From NCBI RefSeq assembly GCF_963678635.1, contig NC_087066.1, positions 65,943,277 through 66,007,276 of the forward strand: a stretch of 64,000 bases of DNA, read 5' to 3'. Shown here in pieces: positions 35,188 to 45,290 of this stretch. The notes beneath the pieces were generated by a model. That model was not told the DNA's origin. It saw only the letters and a program-made list of their open reading frames with translations, and did not search any database. Position 1 is the stretch's first letter; each line of letters starts with the position of its first letter. This DNA comes from Symsagittifera roscoffensis. Taxonomy: Eukaryota > Xenacoelomorpha > Acoela > Convolutidae. Position numbers and translations under genes: made by a program.

Positions 35188-35193
35188 ACGTTA

Positions 35194-36372
35194 GTGTTGA
35201 TGCTGAGAGTATATTGTTCCAGGTACATGACCGATTGGGACAGATACCTTCCACAGGCGATGGGAGCATATAACAGCACGCAACACTCCACCACTGGAGT
35301 CAGTCCACACATGATGCTAACTGGACACGAAAAGTCTTTACCCTTAACCTTCTTCTACCCAGAATATGAGGAAAAGAAAACGTCCCCACAGGTCTACGTG
35401 AGGGATGTGATCAGAGGCCAACAGGAGTTGAACGATTTGTGTAGACGAAATACTCAGCAGGCACAGGCAAGGCAGAGGAAAAGATTCGATAAGAAAGCAG
35501 CTGGTGCAAAGGTTTACTTGGTGGGAGACTACGTATGGGTATTCCAGAACGTTATACCACCGAAAGGGACAAAAATACTCCTAAAAAAGTGGAGGGGACC
35601 CTTCATGATTACAGAGGTGCACCAGGAGGGACGCTTTTATAGACTGAGTACTGGCCGAGCCGCCCACTACGAGAATATAAAGCCACACAATCCATCGACA
35701 GAAGACTGGTGTATACCTGCAGACATGGAAGAAGGGGATTATCTAATGATGGATCCTGCTTGTGAGGTCAATGAAAAAGGCACCAGGGAGAAGAACGATG
35801 GAAACGAAGTCGTAGAGGAAGGTACGGATACACCGCTGGACCTGGATCCAAACGAACAGATCGAAGCGGACGATGAAACTTTACCCTACGCAGAGGAAGA
35901 TTGGCAGGATCCCGAACAGATAGAGGTTCCCAAGAACTTGGAACCGGATCTTCCGTTCACCATACAGACTCAACAGAAGGACGGGCTGAGACCAAGAAAG
36001 AAATACAATCCTTACGGTGACGACTTTGTAGTGGATAGGATAGATCTAAAGAAGATAGTGGAGGAAGTAGTGGGTCTAGAGGAAATAACTGTGTCACAAG
36101 ACATTGACATAGTCGATGATCACGACGATGAGTGGGTTGACGACTGGTCGAAACCCGAGGTAGAATTCGACGACGAGCAACAGCAGTCATATGAACAAGA
36201 CTTGACGAACCTGTGTGTCTTAGAGTGGCTGAATGAAACGACCTCGGATCCTGAGGAGACCAGTGTCACTATTCAAGACGTAGATCGTGAAAGCATGAAA
36301 TACATCAAGACAGAACGAGATGATCCTTCCTGGGCTGCCCAGGAACGACGACTACTCATTTCCAGCTTCTAA
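35194..36372 (+). pseudogene. Element B integrase C-terminal domain and acidic linker
   Basis: Continues integrase in the new frame: the MLRVYCSRYMTDWDRYLPQ helix, AYNSTQHSTTG, then the C-terminal barrel KWRGPFMITEVHQEGRFYRLS at about 35586-35650. From about residue 180 it becomes a long acidic linker. It ends at TAA 36370, but homology to A shows the protein should continue in the frame of the next ORF; the shift lies at about 36345. The first codon is not a real start. Confidence 0.85.
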
Positions 36373-37045
36373 CCTTAACTTGATACCCGGTATGCGATCG
36401 ACGGGGACATCGATGGATATTTTTGTCCGGGGAGTGGGGGTAGGACTTACCCACACTGAAAACTTGATAATAAAAAAATTAAGAATAGCAAGAGAAACAG
36501 GAGACTTAGAAGCAGAAACAGGCGAAGAGCCTAAGAAACCTGACATAGGCAGGGTAGTTGAGTCATATTTTAACTTACCAAATGAATATTCAAGTAACAT
36601 AATACTAACAGACAGTGATTTCATACTCACAAGCAGAACATGTGCGATAGCAATCACCGCAGACATGAGTTTTAGGACAGCATTAGCGGCAGATTTTAAG
36701 AGAGAATACAAAAACGTGGAATTCCTTTGGAAGCAAAGACCAGGGATAGGGGGCGTGGCAGCCTTACCTCCGGCGGCGTCGCAGATACCGGGAAAATACT
36801 TATGCTTCTTGGTAACGAGGGCGACGGAGAAGCAGCACGTGGACCCAGAGAACCTAGTCTTGTCTTTGACGAGGATGAAGGACTTCCTTGTCGAAATGGA
36901 CGTGAAGGAGCTCTCGCTTCCAGTGTACGATCCAAACAGAGGAAGACTGCATCCTCGGGAATTGTACGCGCTTGTACACGTGATATTCTCTGATACGAAC
37001 ATACAAGTATATCTACATAAGAAATATTACTTAAGTATAGGCTGA
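36320..37045 (+). CDS. Element B TARG1-like macrodomain
   Basis: The 241-codon frame is the second half of the integrase-macrodomain polyprotein of A. From residue about 30: FVRGVGVGLTHTEN; a variable acidic loop; a conserved NIILTDSDFILTSRTCAIAITADMS, where TARG1-type macrodomains place the strand and loop that grip ADP-ribose; DFKREYKNVEFL; VAALPP; the GKYLCFLVTR strand; a helix; LSLPVYDPNRGRLHPREL; and the last strand DTNIQVYL. Macrodomains bind ADP-ribose, and some remove it from proteins or nucleic acids. The catalytic lysine and aspartate of TARG1 appear as arginine and glycine, in the same way as in A, so binding without classical hydrolysis is one possibility. The domain is intact, but the junction with integrase is frameshifted near 36345. 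Confidence 0.8.
   Translation: MILPGLPRNDDYSFPASNLNLIPGMRSTGTSMDIFVRGVGVGLTHTENLIIKKLRIARETGDLEAETGEEPKKPDIGRVVESYFNLPNEYSSNIILTDSDFILTSRTCAIAITADMSFRTALAADFKREYKNVEFLWKQRPGIGGVAALPPAASQIPGKYLCFLVTRATEKQHVDPENLVLSLTRMKDFLVEMDVKELSLPVYDPNRGRLHPRELYALVHVIFSDTNIQVYLHKKYYLSIG
36422..36434 (+). promoter_or_regulatory. Internal polypurine-tract copy, element B
   Basis: TTTGTCCGGGGAG, preceded by ATATT and followed by TGGGGGTAGGA, giving a purine-rich stretch of 15 bases. About 40 bases around it are identical to element A (5911 onward). This is the best candidate for a central polypurine tract. Confidence 0.5.
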
Positions 37046-37471
37046 GTGATGTGCGAGAGAGTGTTAGGCCAAAGACTAAGTTGTATGTAATATGTGATAT
37101 GTGTGTTATGTTATGTGTTAGGTTATTAAGATCATGGGTAAGTAGGGGTTAGTGACCATGAACAACTAAATGACGATCTTGGCAATAGATCCAAAGTTTG
37201 GACTGTCCAATCTTAGGTCGAATTCCAAAATTTTAGAAACCAATTGATTTTAATAAATTTTAGGATAAATATCTCTTTATCTGAACTGTTTTTAAGCAAA
37301 TTTTAACGATATATGTTAAGGTGAAACTGACAAGTGTGATATTTGTCACTTCTTTTCTAGATCCTGATTGATCATTTAATAACTCACTTGAGTCAAATAT
37401 CGAATCGAACCAAATCAAACTTGAAAGAATAGAATGGACAACTTCAACTTGGATGAATTGATGGAGGACCG
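37046..37471 (+). other. Element B spacer with conserved acceptor-like site
   Basis: About 425 bp between macrodomain and SGNH ORF. CACTTCTTTTCTAG (AG at 37359-37360) is a good 3' splice-site match at the position corresponding to 6822 in A. An ATG at 37434 reads MDNFNLDELMEDR and stops at TGA 37473, but its LDEL resembles the LDELYRRL start in A, so the native start is probably 37434 with a frameshift near 37465. Confidence 0.55.
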
Positions 37472-40069
37472 ATGATAGATGCGATCTATCATCGGCTGAT
37501 CGATCGAGACTTCGCTCTGGAGGACCCAGAGGTAGTCATGTTGCTGACCGCCCTGATCAACATCATGGGGCACGACAACCGTGGGGACCGCCCCACGGAA
37601 GTCCTGTTGATGGCAGCATATGGAGAAAGAGGAGTACTAGACCGCCCGAACATGAGAGTGATGAGGTGGAGAAACGGGGCTCTCTCAGGGAGTGACTTGG
37701 CGAATGAGCCTGGATTGGGAAGTTCTAGGACTTACCAACCAGGTGAGATGCCAATGCCCTCCAAGCCCAAACCTGGGCTGACGAGAATGCATCGGGAGAT
37801 GAACAGCGAGGCGACCTCGTCTGGTTCACCACTGAGAGCAGCTGTGCCACCAAAAAGGGCGAAAGTAGCACAGAAGGTTCAGACGAACCAAACCATGCAA
37901 GATCTGGACGAGATGAAAGATGAGCTGAAAAGTACAAAGAAGGAGCTGGACGAGATGACCAGAAGCATGCTCCAGATGGAGGAAGATCGGGACATGTGGA
38001 GAAAGTTGTTTGAAGACTGCAACAAAAAGCAGGGTCAAGAGATTGAGCGCTTAAGGCAGGAATACAAAGAGCGATCGGAGCAGATGGCGTTGACAACGGC
38101 CGTGGAGAAAGTGATACCTGCAAGGGATATTCCTCGTGGGCAGTCCCCGACGGAGCTCTTGACGCCTCGAGAAATGAGTCAAACAACGGAGACACGACCC
38201 CCAGTAGAGACAAATCGAGTAATGATCCCGGATCCTAGTGACACCTTGGGTGACCCCGTCGTAGAACAGACAGTGAGGAAACTGATAGAAACAGCTGGAC
38301 GACTGGTCGCTAACAAGAATGCGCCAGGTTCCGGGGTGACTGCACCCTATGGAACGATTGACGATACGGGCAGAGTACGACTTTCCCAGACTGTGATCAG
38401 ACAGGGGATAAGTGACGTGACACCACTCATGGGGAGCTCGAGATTCCCAGAGAGAAGAGTACGGAAGATGCCAGCGAAGAAAGTGTCTCGCATAATAGAC
38501 GTGCAAAAGAATAATCAATTGAAATGTAATTTCACGGGAGTTCCGGAGACAGATCCGAGGGCCTGCTTCAATCGAGCTAACTGGAGCCCGGCTGTAAACC
38601 TGCAGCAACCACCACTCGGGACATCTCATCTGATACTGGGAGACAGCTTGGTCAGAGTGCTGTCGAATTTGAGGACCTCGTGGGTCACCACGGTGATGGC
38701 CTTTGGAGGCGCGACGATAGCCCAATTATATCGGATGGTGGAACTGATGAATCCAGGGAGGATCCCCAATGTGATGATCTTAGTTGGGACGAATGACATC
38801 TCCAGAGGTTCAGATGAGCAGGAAGCACTATGGGAATCAATGATGGTGTGTTTTTTTACGACCCTCTGGCAGAAATTCAGTTGCGCGGTACTGACCGTTT
38901 GCACTGTGCCAATGAATACGAGAAGCCTGACAGCATCAGGAAGAAGGCACAACGAGGGAGTCGTCAGGTGGAACAACATCTTGAGGAACCTAGCAAGTCG
39001 AAACGCCGGAAGAATGATCCTCATGGACATCGAACATGAGTTGAGAGCCATGGATCAGGCCAGACTGACCACGGACGGCATCCACTTCGACAGTATCGAA
39101 GGACAAGCTTGGTTGAATCGAGTCTTCCAAGAGCGGTTGGACGACATGGAAGCAGAACTCTTTGACACAGGAGTGCTGAAGGAAGAAGGAACAGTGAGTG
39201 ATGCGGTGATTACCACCTTTGTGCCTCCTAGCCTGGAAACACGCTTGGGTACGGTCCCGGCCGTCACGAACTACAGGCAACAAAGCTCCAGCGAACCAGG
39301 TCAAAGAACAGACGTACAGGATCGATTGGGAGAAGCACCGATGAGGAGGACCATTCATCCTAGGAGAAGAATAGGACCTGTCTACTCAATCGAAGTGACA
39401 GCAGGCACATCTAGATTGGACACTAGATCGGAGACGACAAGTACCAGTCGAGAGGAGAGACCGAGCAGAGGCTCATTGATGTGGTCGAGACCCATACCGT
39501 CTCCCTGGCATATATACAAAGACGAACTAATGAAGCTGGATCTTCAGAGAGTAAGCTTCATCGAAGATGCAAGGAGGATGCTGAATGGAGCGATGCTATC
39601 CGTCAGCAGATTGTACTCGATAACCGGCGTAGACTGGTTGATAGCCGCTAGCATAAATTTCAGCTCCACGACGGCCTTAAGATTTGCTGACTTGGAGGGA
39701 CTCCCCTCTAACAACACGATGGGACCAGTGAATGCGAGACCGTTGCAAGATGTGAGATTGAACCATGATGAGGGGAATCGTGAAGAGAGACCAGGAAGAT
39801 TCCTGACGACGAGAGCGCCGATTGGACAACACGTGAAGATATTCAGGCAGCTGACGACACCACCTGGTCATGTGAAGGAAAGAGTGTACCCAAAACTAGT
39901 GAACCAAGATGGTGATGCCCAGAGATATGGCGGATTGACAGCAATAAAGAAAGATGAAACCATCTTCGCCGCCTATGACAAAGCAGAGATGAGGAAGGCC
40001 AAGATTATGGTAGTAGCGATTCAGAGTTCGTGTACACTTCCAAGTCTTTGTTTTGGCCGGACGTCATAA
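37472..40069 (+). CDS. Element B coiled-coil plus SGNH-hydrolase ORF (865 codons)
   Basis: Residues 1-70 match the N-terminus of the A second ORF. A charged coiled coil lies at about 145-205 (DEMKDELKSTKKELDEM and onward). Residues about 385-560 are a complete SGNH-hydrolase domain: block I GDSLV (390), block II FGGATIAQL (about 411), block III VGTNDIS (439) and block V DGIHFD (535). These supply the Ser nucleophile, the Gly and Asn of the oxyanion hole, and the Asp-x-x-His pair. Esterase or lipase activity is expected; the substrate is unknown. The tail is Ser/Arg-rich. The last ten codons (after KIMVV) are out of frame with what follows: homology continues in the next ORF, so the end is a frameshift artefact near 40016. 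The ATG used is internal; the native start may be 37434. Confidence 0.85.
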   Translation: MIDAIYHRLIDRDFALEDPEVVMLLTALINIMGHDNRGDRPTEVLLMAAYGERGVLDRPNMRVMRWRNGALSGSDLANEPGLGSSRTYQPGEMPMPSKPKPGLTRMHREMNSEATSSGSPLRAAVPPKRAKVAQKVQTNQTMQDLDEMKDELKSTKKELDEMTRSMLQMEEDRDMWRKLFEDCNKKQGQEIERLRQEYKERSEQMALTTAVEKVIPARDIPRGQSPTELLTPREMSQTTETRPPVETNRVMIPDPSDTLGDPVVEQTVRKLIETAGRLVANKNAPGSGVTAPYGTIDDTGRVRLSQTVIRQGISDVTPLMGSSRFPERRVRKMPAKKVSRIIDVQKNNQLKCNFTGVPETDPRACFNRANWSPAVNLQQPPLGTSHLILGDSLVRVLSNLRTSWVTTVMAFGGATIAQLYRMVELMNPGRIPNVMILVGTNDISRGSDEQEALWESMMVCFFTTLWQKFSCAVLTVCTVPMNTRSLTASGRRHNEGVVRWNNILRNLASRNAGRMILMDIEHELRAMDQARLTTDGIHFDSIEGQAWLNRVFQERLDDMEAELFDTGVLKEEGTVSDAVITTFVPPSLETRLGTVPAVTNYRQQSSSEPGQRTDVQDRLGEAPMRRTIHPRRRIGPVYSIEVTAGTSRLDTRSETTSTSREERPSRGSLMWSRPIPSPWHIYKDELMKLDLQRVSFIEDARRMLNGAMLSVSRLYSITGVDWLIAASINFSSTTALRFADLEGLPSNNTMGPVNARPLQDVRLNHDEGNREERPGRFLTTRAPIGQHVKIFRQLTTPPGHVKERVYPKLVNQDGDAQRYGGLTAIKKDETIFAAYDKAEMRKAKIMVVAIQSSCTLPSLCFGRTS

Positions 40070-42696
40070 TGTTGGCAGCGGTCGACCTGGACCTACTGCA
40101 ATCAGTATCTTTGGCTATAGGGGTACAAAGGCAGACGGACATGAATCCAATTACGATTGTGTTTGCTGGTATCAATGACCATCTACACAGTAGAGGTTTT
40201 CTGAGCAGACTCAGAGATCCTACAACAGCAGAGAACGCTGTATGGCCAGCGATAAAAGACATCCTTGAGTCGATGGGTGAAGTGGTGGATGCGACGAAGG
40301 AGGGGTCATTCAATAAAGTGGCATTGAGAGTAGTGTTCGCGTTGTCTCCGGGATATGCACATCTCCCGGATGGACTGAAATTCGTGTATGCAATTGTGGC
40401 CTTACTCTCGGAAGGAAAATATGATGTGATCATATCAGCCCCGAATCGCCTGATAGAAATGGAGAACCTGAGGCCACTTAAGGCTGAACTGCCTGCAGTA
40501 TGGTCAGATATCTCAAACGCAATGAGAGGATTCAAGGACCACGCGCTACACATGTTAGTGTTGGACGAAGTGCTGGGGTTGGAACTGTCCAATTTCAGTC
40601 GACAACTCAAACTGAAACCGGGAATAGACGACGACCATCGAGTGATCACGGCAATGTCCAACGACTTATGGTTCCGAGCAATGGAAGTGGCAGGTGAAGA
40701 CACAAGAAGAAAAAATTCACTGGAGACGAGAGCTCATCTGGAGGCGATGGTTCTGAGAACCAAGCCGGAAGCCAACCAGTGGCTACACCTGAACCCTAGA
40801 GTAGCGGCATTGGGTGCAGATGCTTTTGAGCAAGGCCCCGTGATGATCACGAAGATGCATGCCTACTTTTTGAAGGAGGTGAACCTGGCGGAAAATGCCG
40901 GAGAAAAGACCGCTGAGTTTGTAAACAGAATGTGTCAGATTACTCTGGAAACCTTCTGGACCCAAGAAGTGAAAGGACAGGAGGGCTTTGAAAGGACAGA
41001 CAGCATGCTAGAAGGGTTGGGAGCCGGATGGACCGCGTCCTTCTTGGCAAAAGTTTACCCGAAAGTCTCGCACTATTTGATAAAGGAATTCTTCCAAGCA
41101 GTAGTGAGAGTATCGATAGTGGAATTAATAGCCTTGTTCGTGACATTCGGAGCGGAGAGTTTCGGGAAAGGACCGGCGATGCTGCTCACCGATGGAATTC
41201 AGAACCTGCGGCTAGACGGACTTCTGACATTGATTGCAATTACCCACGGAAACTTGGGAGGACTAATGGAACTGGCACGTTGTCCAGAGCAGATGAAAGA
41301 GAGAGTGAGGAACTTGGATATGAAGAAATCCACGGACTCGTGGAACAAGATAAGACACCTGAGACACACTCTTATCCAGTATCTCTTACAACAAAATCGC
41401 TTTGGAACGGGAGAAGACGAGACGATTGAAAGAGAGGAAGATGTTAGACGACATGTTGGAGGCATGCCACTGTTAACTGATCTGAGCTTGGCTATGAGAA
41501 CCCATCCCTTGGCGCTGATCAGAGGAGTCACGGAGTTCGTGACAGTGATCTATGGACCAGCAGTCACGTTTGCGTTCCCTGACGTTAAAGTGGAAGCATA
41601 TAGGAGGTCGGTGCTGCACCTGAACCTCATATCGGCAGTGGACGGTAGTACACTGAACTGGTGTGAGCAGCACACATTACGGGAGCTCATGAGTGAAGAT
41701 CTGTTATTTGCGAAAATATCGGAGCCAGAGATGACAGTCATCAATTTTGACGACCACTTCCGTGATCGCATGGGAGAAGTAGAAAGAGGACATATCGAGG
41801 TGTTTCCAAGGCTTTGGAATCTGAGGCCCTATGATAAAACGAATGGTGAGATAACCAGAGTGCCTCGTCTTACTGCAGCATATCACAAAATGAGAGAAGA
41901 GACGAAGGACTGGGGCGATTACAAGAAGCTGCCGGAGGCAATCCCTGAATTCCCTCTGATAAGAAGGATGTTGCTCGGAGCAGTCTCCATGGTACAAACT
42001 CCTAGGTTGAGAGCATTCGAAACCAATGAAAGGAGAGTAGGGAATTTCGTGGGAACGATGGATCCAAACTTCGTAGGGAGAAATGCCGCCGTGTTACAGT
42101 ACACACGATTTGCATACACGGATCAAGCGACGAGAAGGCGAATAAGCAACGCCGCGACTCCCAAGCCTGGAAGATTTGATGAGGAATGGAAGGGATTAGG
42201 CTTAGCTCCGATGAGGATGAGAGGCAGGACCGAATTGCCTGAAGCCTCATTAATCCTGACTAGTGTGAAACAGGAGATGAAAGTGGGAGGAATACTGCAG
42301 ACGAGAACCTTCCTAGCACCCTTCGGCTGCGAAGAAATCAAAGTGATCTATGGAGAAGAGGAAGATAAATCGGCCGGTACACTGCTCATACCGAGATTCC
42401 AGGAAGAAGCCGACAATGACGAACAAGGACCATCGAGCCCGAACAAAGATAAATCAGAAGGAAATGACGGACAGGGTGGGAGCCGTCAAACCGAAGAACC
42501 CATGCAACAAGATCAAGCTGGTGGGGAAGACGACAGGGCATCTACAGGAGGAACATCCAGCCTGGATTTCAATATCTTCAGTGATCTTGAGAACAATGCA
42601 GACACGTTGGAAACGACTGAGCCAGCGGATGAAGGCATCTCGACACTGGAGCCTCTGTCAGCCTTTATGGAAATGAAACGGAATTTGCCGGGTTAG
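40030..42696 (+). pseudogene. Element B third ORF, first half; possible second SGNH-like domain
   Basis: An open frame of 888 codons without an ATG at its start (GTG at 40030; first in-frame ATG at 40069, overlapping the previous stop as TAATG). The strand KIMVV at the end of the previous frame followed by DSEFVY at 40018 in this frame looks like block I of a second SGNH domain split by a one-base loss. TIVFAGINDH (GxND-like) and PGIDDDH (Asp-x-x-His-like) follow at suitable distances, but the glycine block is not clear. The rest is helical with conserved LLTDLSLAMR, YGPAVTFAFPD and LNWCEQ blocks, and ends in an acidic linker. No membrane segment is seen, so it is not an obvious envelope protein. 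TAG at 42694 separates it in frame from the next ORF. Confidence 0.65.
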
Positions 42697-42708
42697 ATCG
42701 AGCAGTTA

Positions 42709-44985
42709 GTGAGCCTTCCATGGAAAGCAGTAGTGTTCAGGTATTTCGAAGAAGAAATGAGGACTACGCCAAGAATACATGCTCTCGTGGCAGTACCTTA
42801 CGTAAGAACAGAGTTACAACTCAGGTTCGCCTGGTGTATGATGGGACTGACTCGTGAAGAATATGACTCAGAAGAAAGGAAGAGATCAACAGAGGAAAAG
42901 GTTTTACTTATGACGAACCTGAGGGATCTGATAGTCCAGGAGGGAGCAGCAGTAGCGTGTGCGAAGCGGAGAGACGCTCTCTGTTTCATTCGATTCCTGA
43001 TAGAGCAGATTTCAGTACCTGCATTAAACACTTGTGTTAAAATGTTGAGGGAAGGCGATGAGCGAACGAAAGCCTTATTCTTGCTAGCACTGCTGGATAT
43101 GCAGCAAAGTAAACCAATGAGGGTGAACATGAAAGAACCTGAGGAGTTAGAACCCATGAAAAAGATAGACGAAATCAGGAGATTCTCAAACAAGGAACTG
43201 AGACTCACTAAAGAATCTATGGGAGCATTGCCGAAATCCAGTGAATACTGTGGACCGATCAAGAAGAAATCGTATGGCTACGTATCCGGGATCATAGGGA
43301 TCGCGTACAATCCTTTCCTGAGTGAAGACATACGCGATTGCTTCTTCGATTATGAGCAGGCGGTGTTGCTAAGATTCTGGACGTCCAGAATTGCAACGAT
43401 TAAGAGCGTTAACAATCCACAGGCCAAATTGGGACTGGTCTTGGAAGAAGAGGTGACTGCACCTTCAGTACCAAAATCCGACAAAAGAGTGGAGTTTGGG
43501 TTGGGATTCTCAGATGAATTACTGAGAACGAGCTTGATGACAGTGTGGGAATTGATGAGGCCATCATGGTATCCTAGTCCCAACGCTGACTCGATATTGC
43601 GGGCGACACAAGACGTACAGAGGGAACTGAATGCAGACTGTAACCTGCGTGACCTCAACATCATATATAATGTGATGATAACAGCCTCTAAGAGTAACGG
43701 AGAAGATAAAGTGGAGTTGCCTGGCTGGGGACCAGAAGACTGGGTCAAACCTGGTAGCTGTCTGACGGAAGTCTGTGGACTGGAGGGTCACGTTTGTGGA
43801 GGTCTGGACTGTGTGAGGACCCTGGGGAAACAACACAAGCAATTGACGGTATTGTTTGGAAATGTAGTGATGAAAGCTAGAACAGAAACGGAACTGATAG
43901 CAGATTGCCATGGAGGAACCGATGTGAATCTAGTGACTGCACTAGGATTCTACAGCATGTTTGGTTCTTTAGAGTCACTATTGAATCTGGAACAGAAACA
44001 TGAGGTGGTCACAGCCATCAGTGTAGAAGTATTCCCAGGATTTCTGCAGACTGAACAGAAATACATAGGGAAATGGAGGGAAGCAATCGAGACAGAAATG
44101 AACATCAGACACAGCGAGACTTATTGTAGACCATCAGGAGCACGATATTTGGTGGGTTCAACGTTGGCTCCAATGTGCAGGAGCAGATACCCTGTACATT
44201 TCGTGGCTGTGGACGTGAAGAGTACAAGAACGATCGTGGATCAAGCCTTTTCAGTGCTGAAGTGTGTAAGATTGGCGAGAATGTCCGAGAAGTCTTACGA
44301 GTTACTATGTAAGATGTTCTCAGCAGTTCCAGAGAGAACCAAAGAAGAATTGGAGTCGATACTAGGAAAGAAGTTCATGAGATATGTGAGTGGGAACTTC
44401 AGTGACTTTGAGAGACAGAAACAGAGAGGATCAACTGTCACAGATTACAATGCAGTAGATGAGAATGATGAAGTCCACCGAGTGATGATGGAAGTGGAAC
44501 AATTGCTGGAAGCTTCGGGAAAACTTAATTGGAGGAGCATCATGTTGACACATGACGAGTTTCCTTGCCACTGCTTGCTGCAGACCTGGTGGTATCCCAA
44601 GCGTAGTAATCTGATGTTGATCTGGGACTCTGGAGAGCTGCTCTCCATGGGTTTACCAGATTCATCACAGCCCGTAACGATAGTGATAGTGGGAGTTATG
44701 ATGGCGATACGATGGCTGGAAGCTCATGTGAGAGAAAATAACAGACAGGAGGCACCGACGAGAGAACAGTTGCGGAAGTTAGATTGTCTAAAAGATTTAG
44801 ATCTCTTTGAGACAATGTGCAAAATTCTAAACATTCCGATGGAAGTGAAGAAGATATGGGCGAGGAAACGATTGTTGCCATGGTTCAGAGCTAACATGAC
44901 TGCATGGTTGTACGAGTATGCGAAAAAGCATATGTCGAAGCACGGCAGGACATTGGAGCAGGAGCTTTCAAGCAAGCTCTCGTGA
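42709..44985 (+). pseudogene. Element B third ORF, second half, with Cys/His cluster
   Basis: A 758-codon frame, in phase with the preceding ORF across TAG 42694-42696; element A is uninterrupted at this point, so together they make one protein of about 1,650 residues. The apparent first codon is GTG and is not a real start. Features: mixed helical blocks, the cluster C351-x4-C356-x4-H361-x-C363-x4-C368 (43759-43812) conserved in A, PCHCLLQ (about 44567), and a C-terminal PWFRANMTAWLYEYAKKHM box. The spacing differs from the gag zinc knuckle (C-x2-C-x4-H-x4-C). I do not recognise the family. Conservation of these motifs between two diverged elements argues that the protein was functional. Confidence 0.7.
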
Positions 44986-45290
44986 CTCATCGGAATGCAG
45001 TGACCACCGCTGTGAAAAGAATTTCCAGGACGAGTGAACGTAGTGGAAAGGAGAAGGCAGAGATGTTAAAGGAGGATTTGGAGAGAAACGTGACGTTGTG
45101 TCTCCATAACAGCTTCTGCAGGAACAGAGAATCCAACGTGGATCCCCTACCTTGTTGTAAACAGAGGGTGGAAGAGCAGAAGTGTTGGAGGACGGCTTCC
45201 AGCAGCGTCAGGATAGCTAACGACGTGTTACAAGATACGGAAACTGAGAGTGCAGAGTCAGTATCACAGGAGGAAGAGATGGAACATTGA
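44904..45290 (+). pseudogene. Element B third ORF, C-terminal tail in shifted frame
   Basis: The useful part starts at about 44960 (GAGAFKQALVTHRNAV), matching the A tail (PEAFKRPLLTHRNAI). It continues through LEEDL/KEDLERN and LHNSFCRNRE to an acidic end. A frameshift near 44965 separates it from the 758-codon frame. It lacks the SSDDEEALL peptide found in A. Confidence 0.7.

Larger units (their letters stand above)
31928..35194 (+). pseudogene. Element B reverse transcriptase, RNase H and integrase (pol)
   Basis: A 1,088-codon frame. Reverse transcriptase is residues about 1-260, with TTLDLGSAFWQVPL (motif A) and CYVDDVV (residue about 147). RNase H lies at about 290-410 with DTDAS, KAEMFGVV, RVDNRAL and NADSLSK. 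An acidic linker of nearly 400 residues follows, containing LSGE three times. Integrase follows: zinc site H-x4-H (SHDQMGHQG, about 918) and CLSCQQ, then the catalytic core with VQIDHQ (about 983). The second catalytic aspartate is replaced by tyrosine in FQSYNG (about 1042), where A has FQSDNG. A 5-bp duplication shifts the frame just after the VERQ glutamate, ending the ORF at TAG 35192. RT and RNase H look intact; integrase is dead. Confidence 0.92.

Noticed and set aside
40030-44985. Retroviral envelope gene
   Set aside because: The position downstream of pol would fit, but I see no signal peptide, no furin-like site and no membrane-spanning segment, and the protein is far too long.
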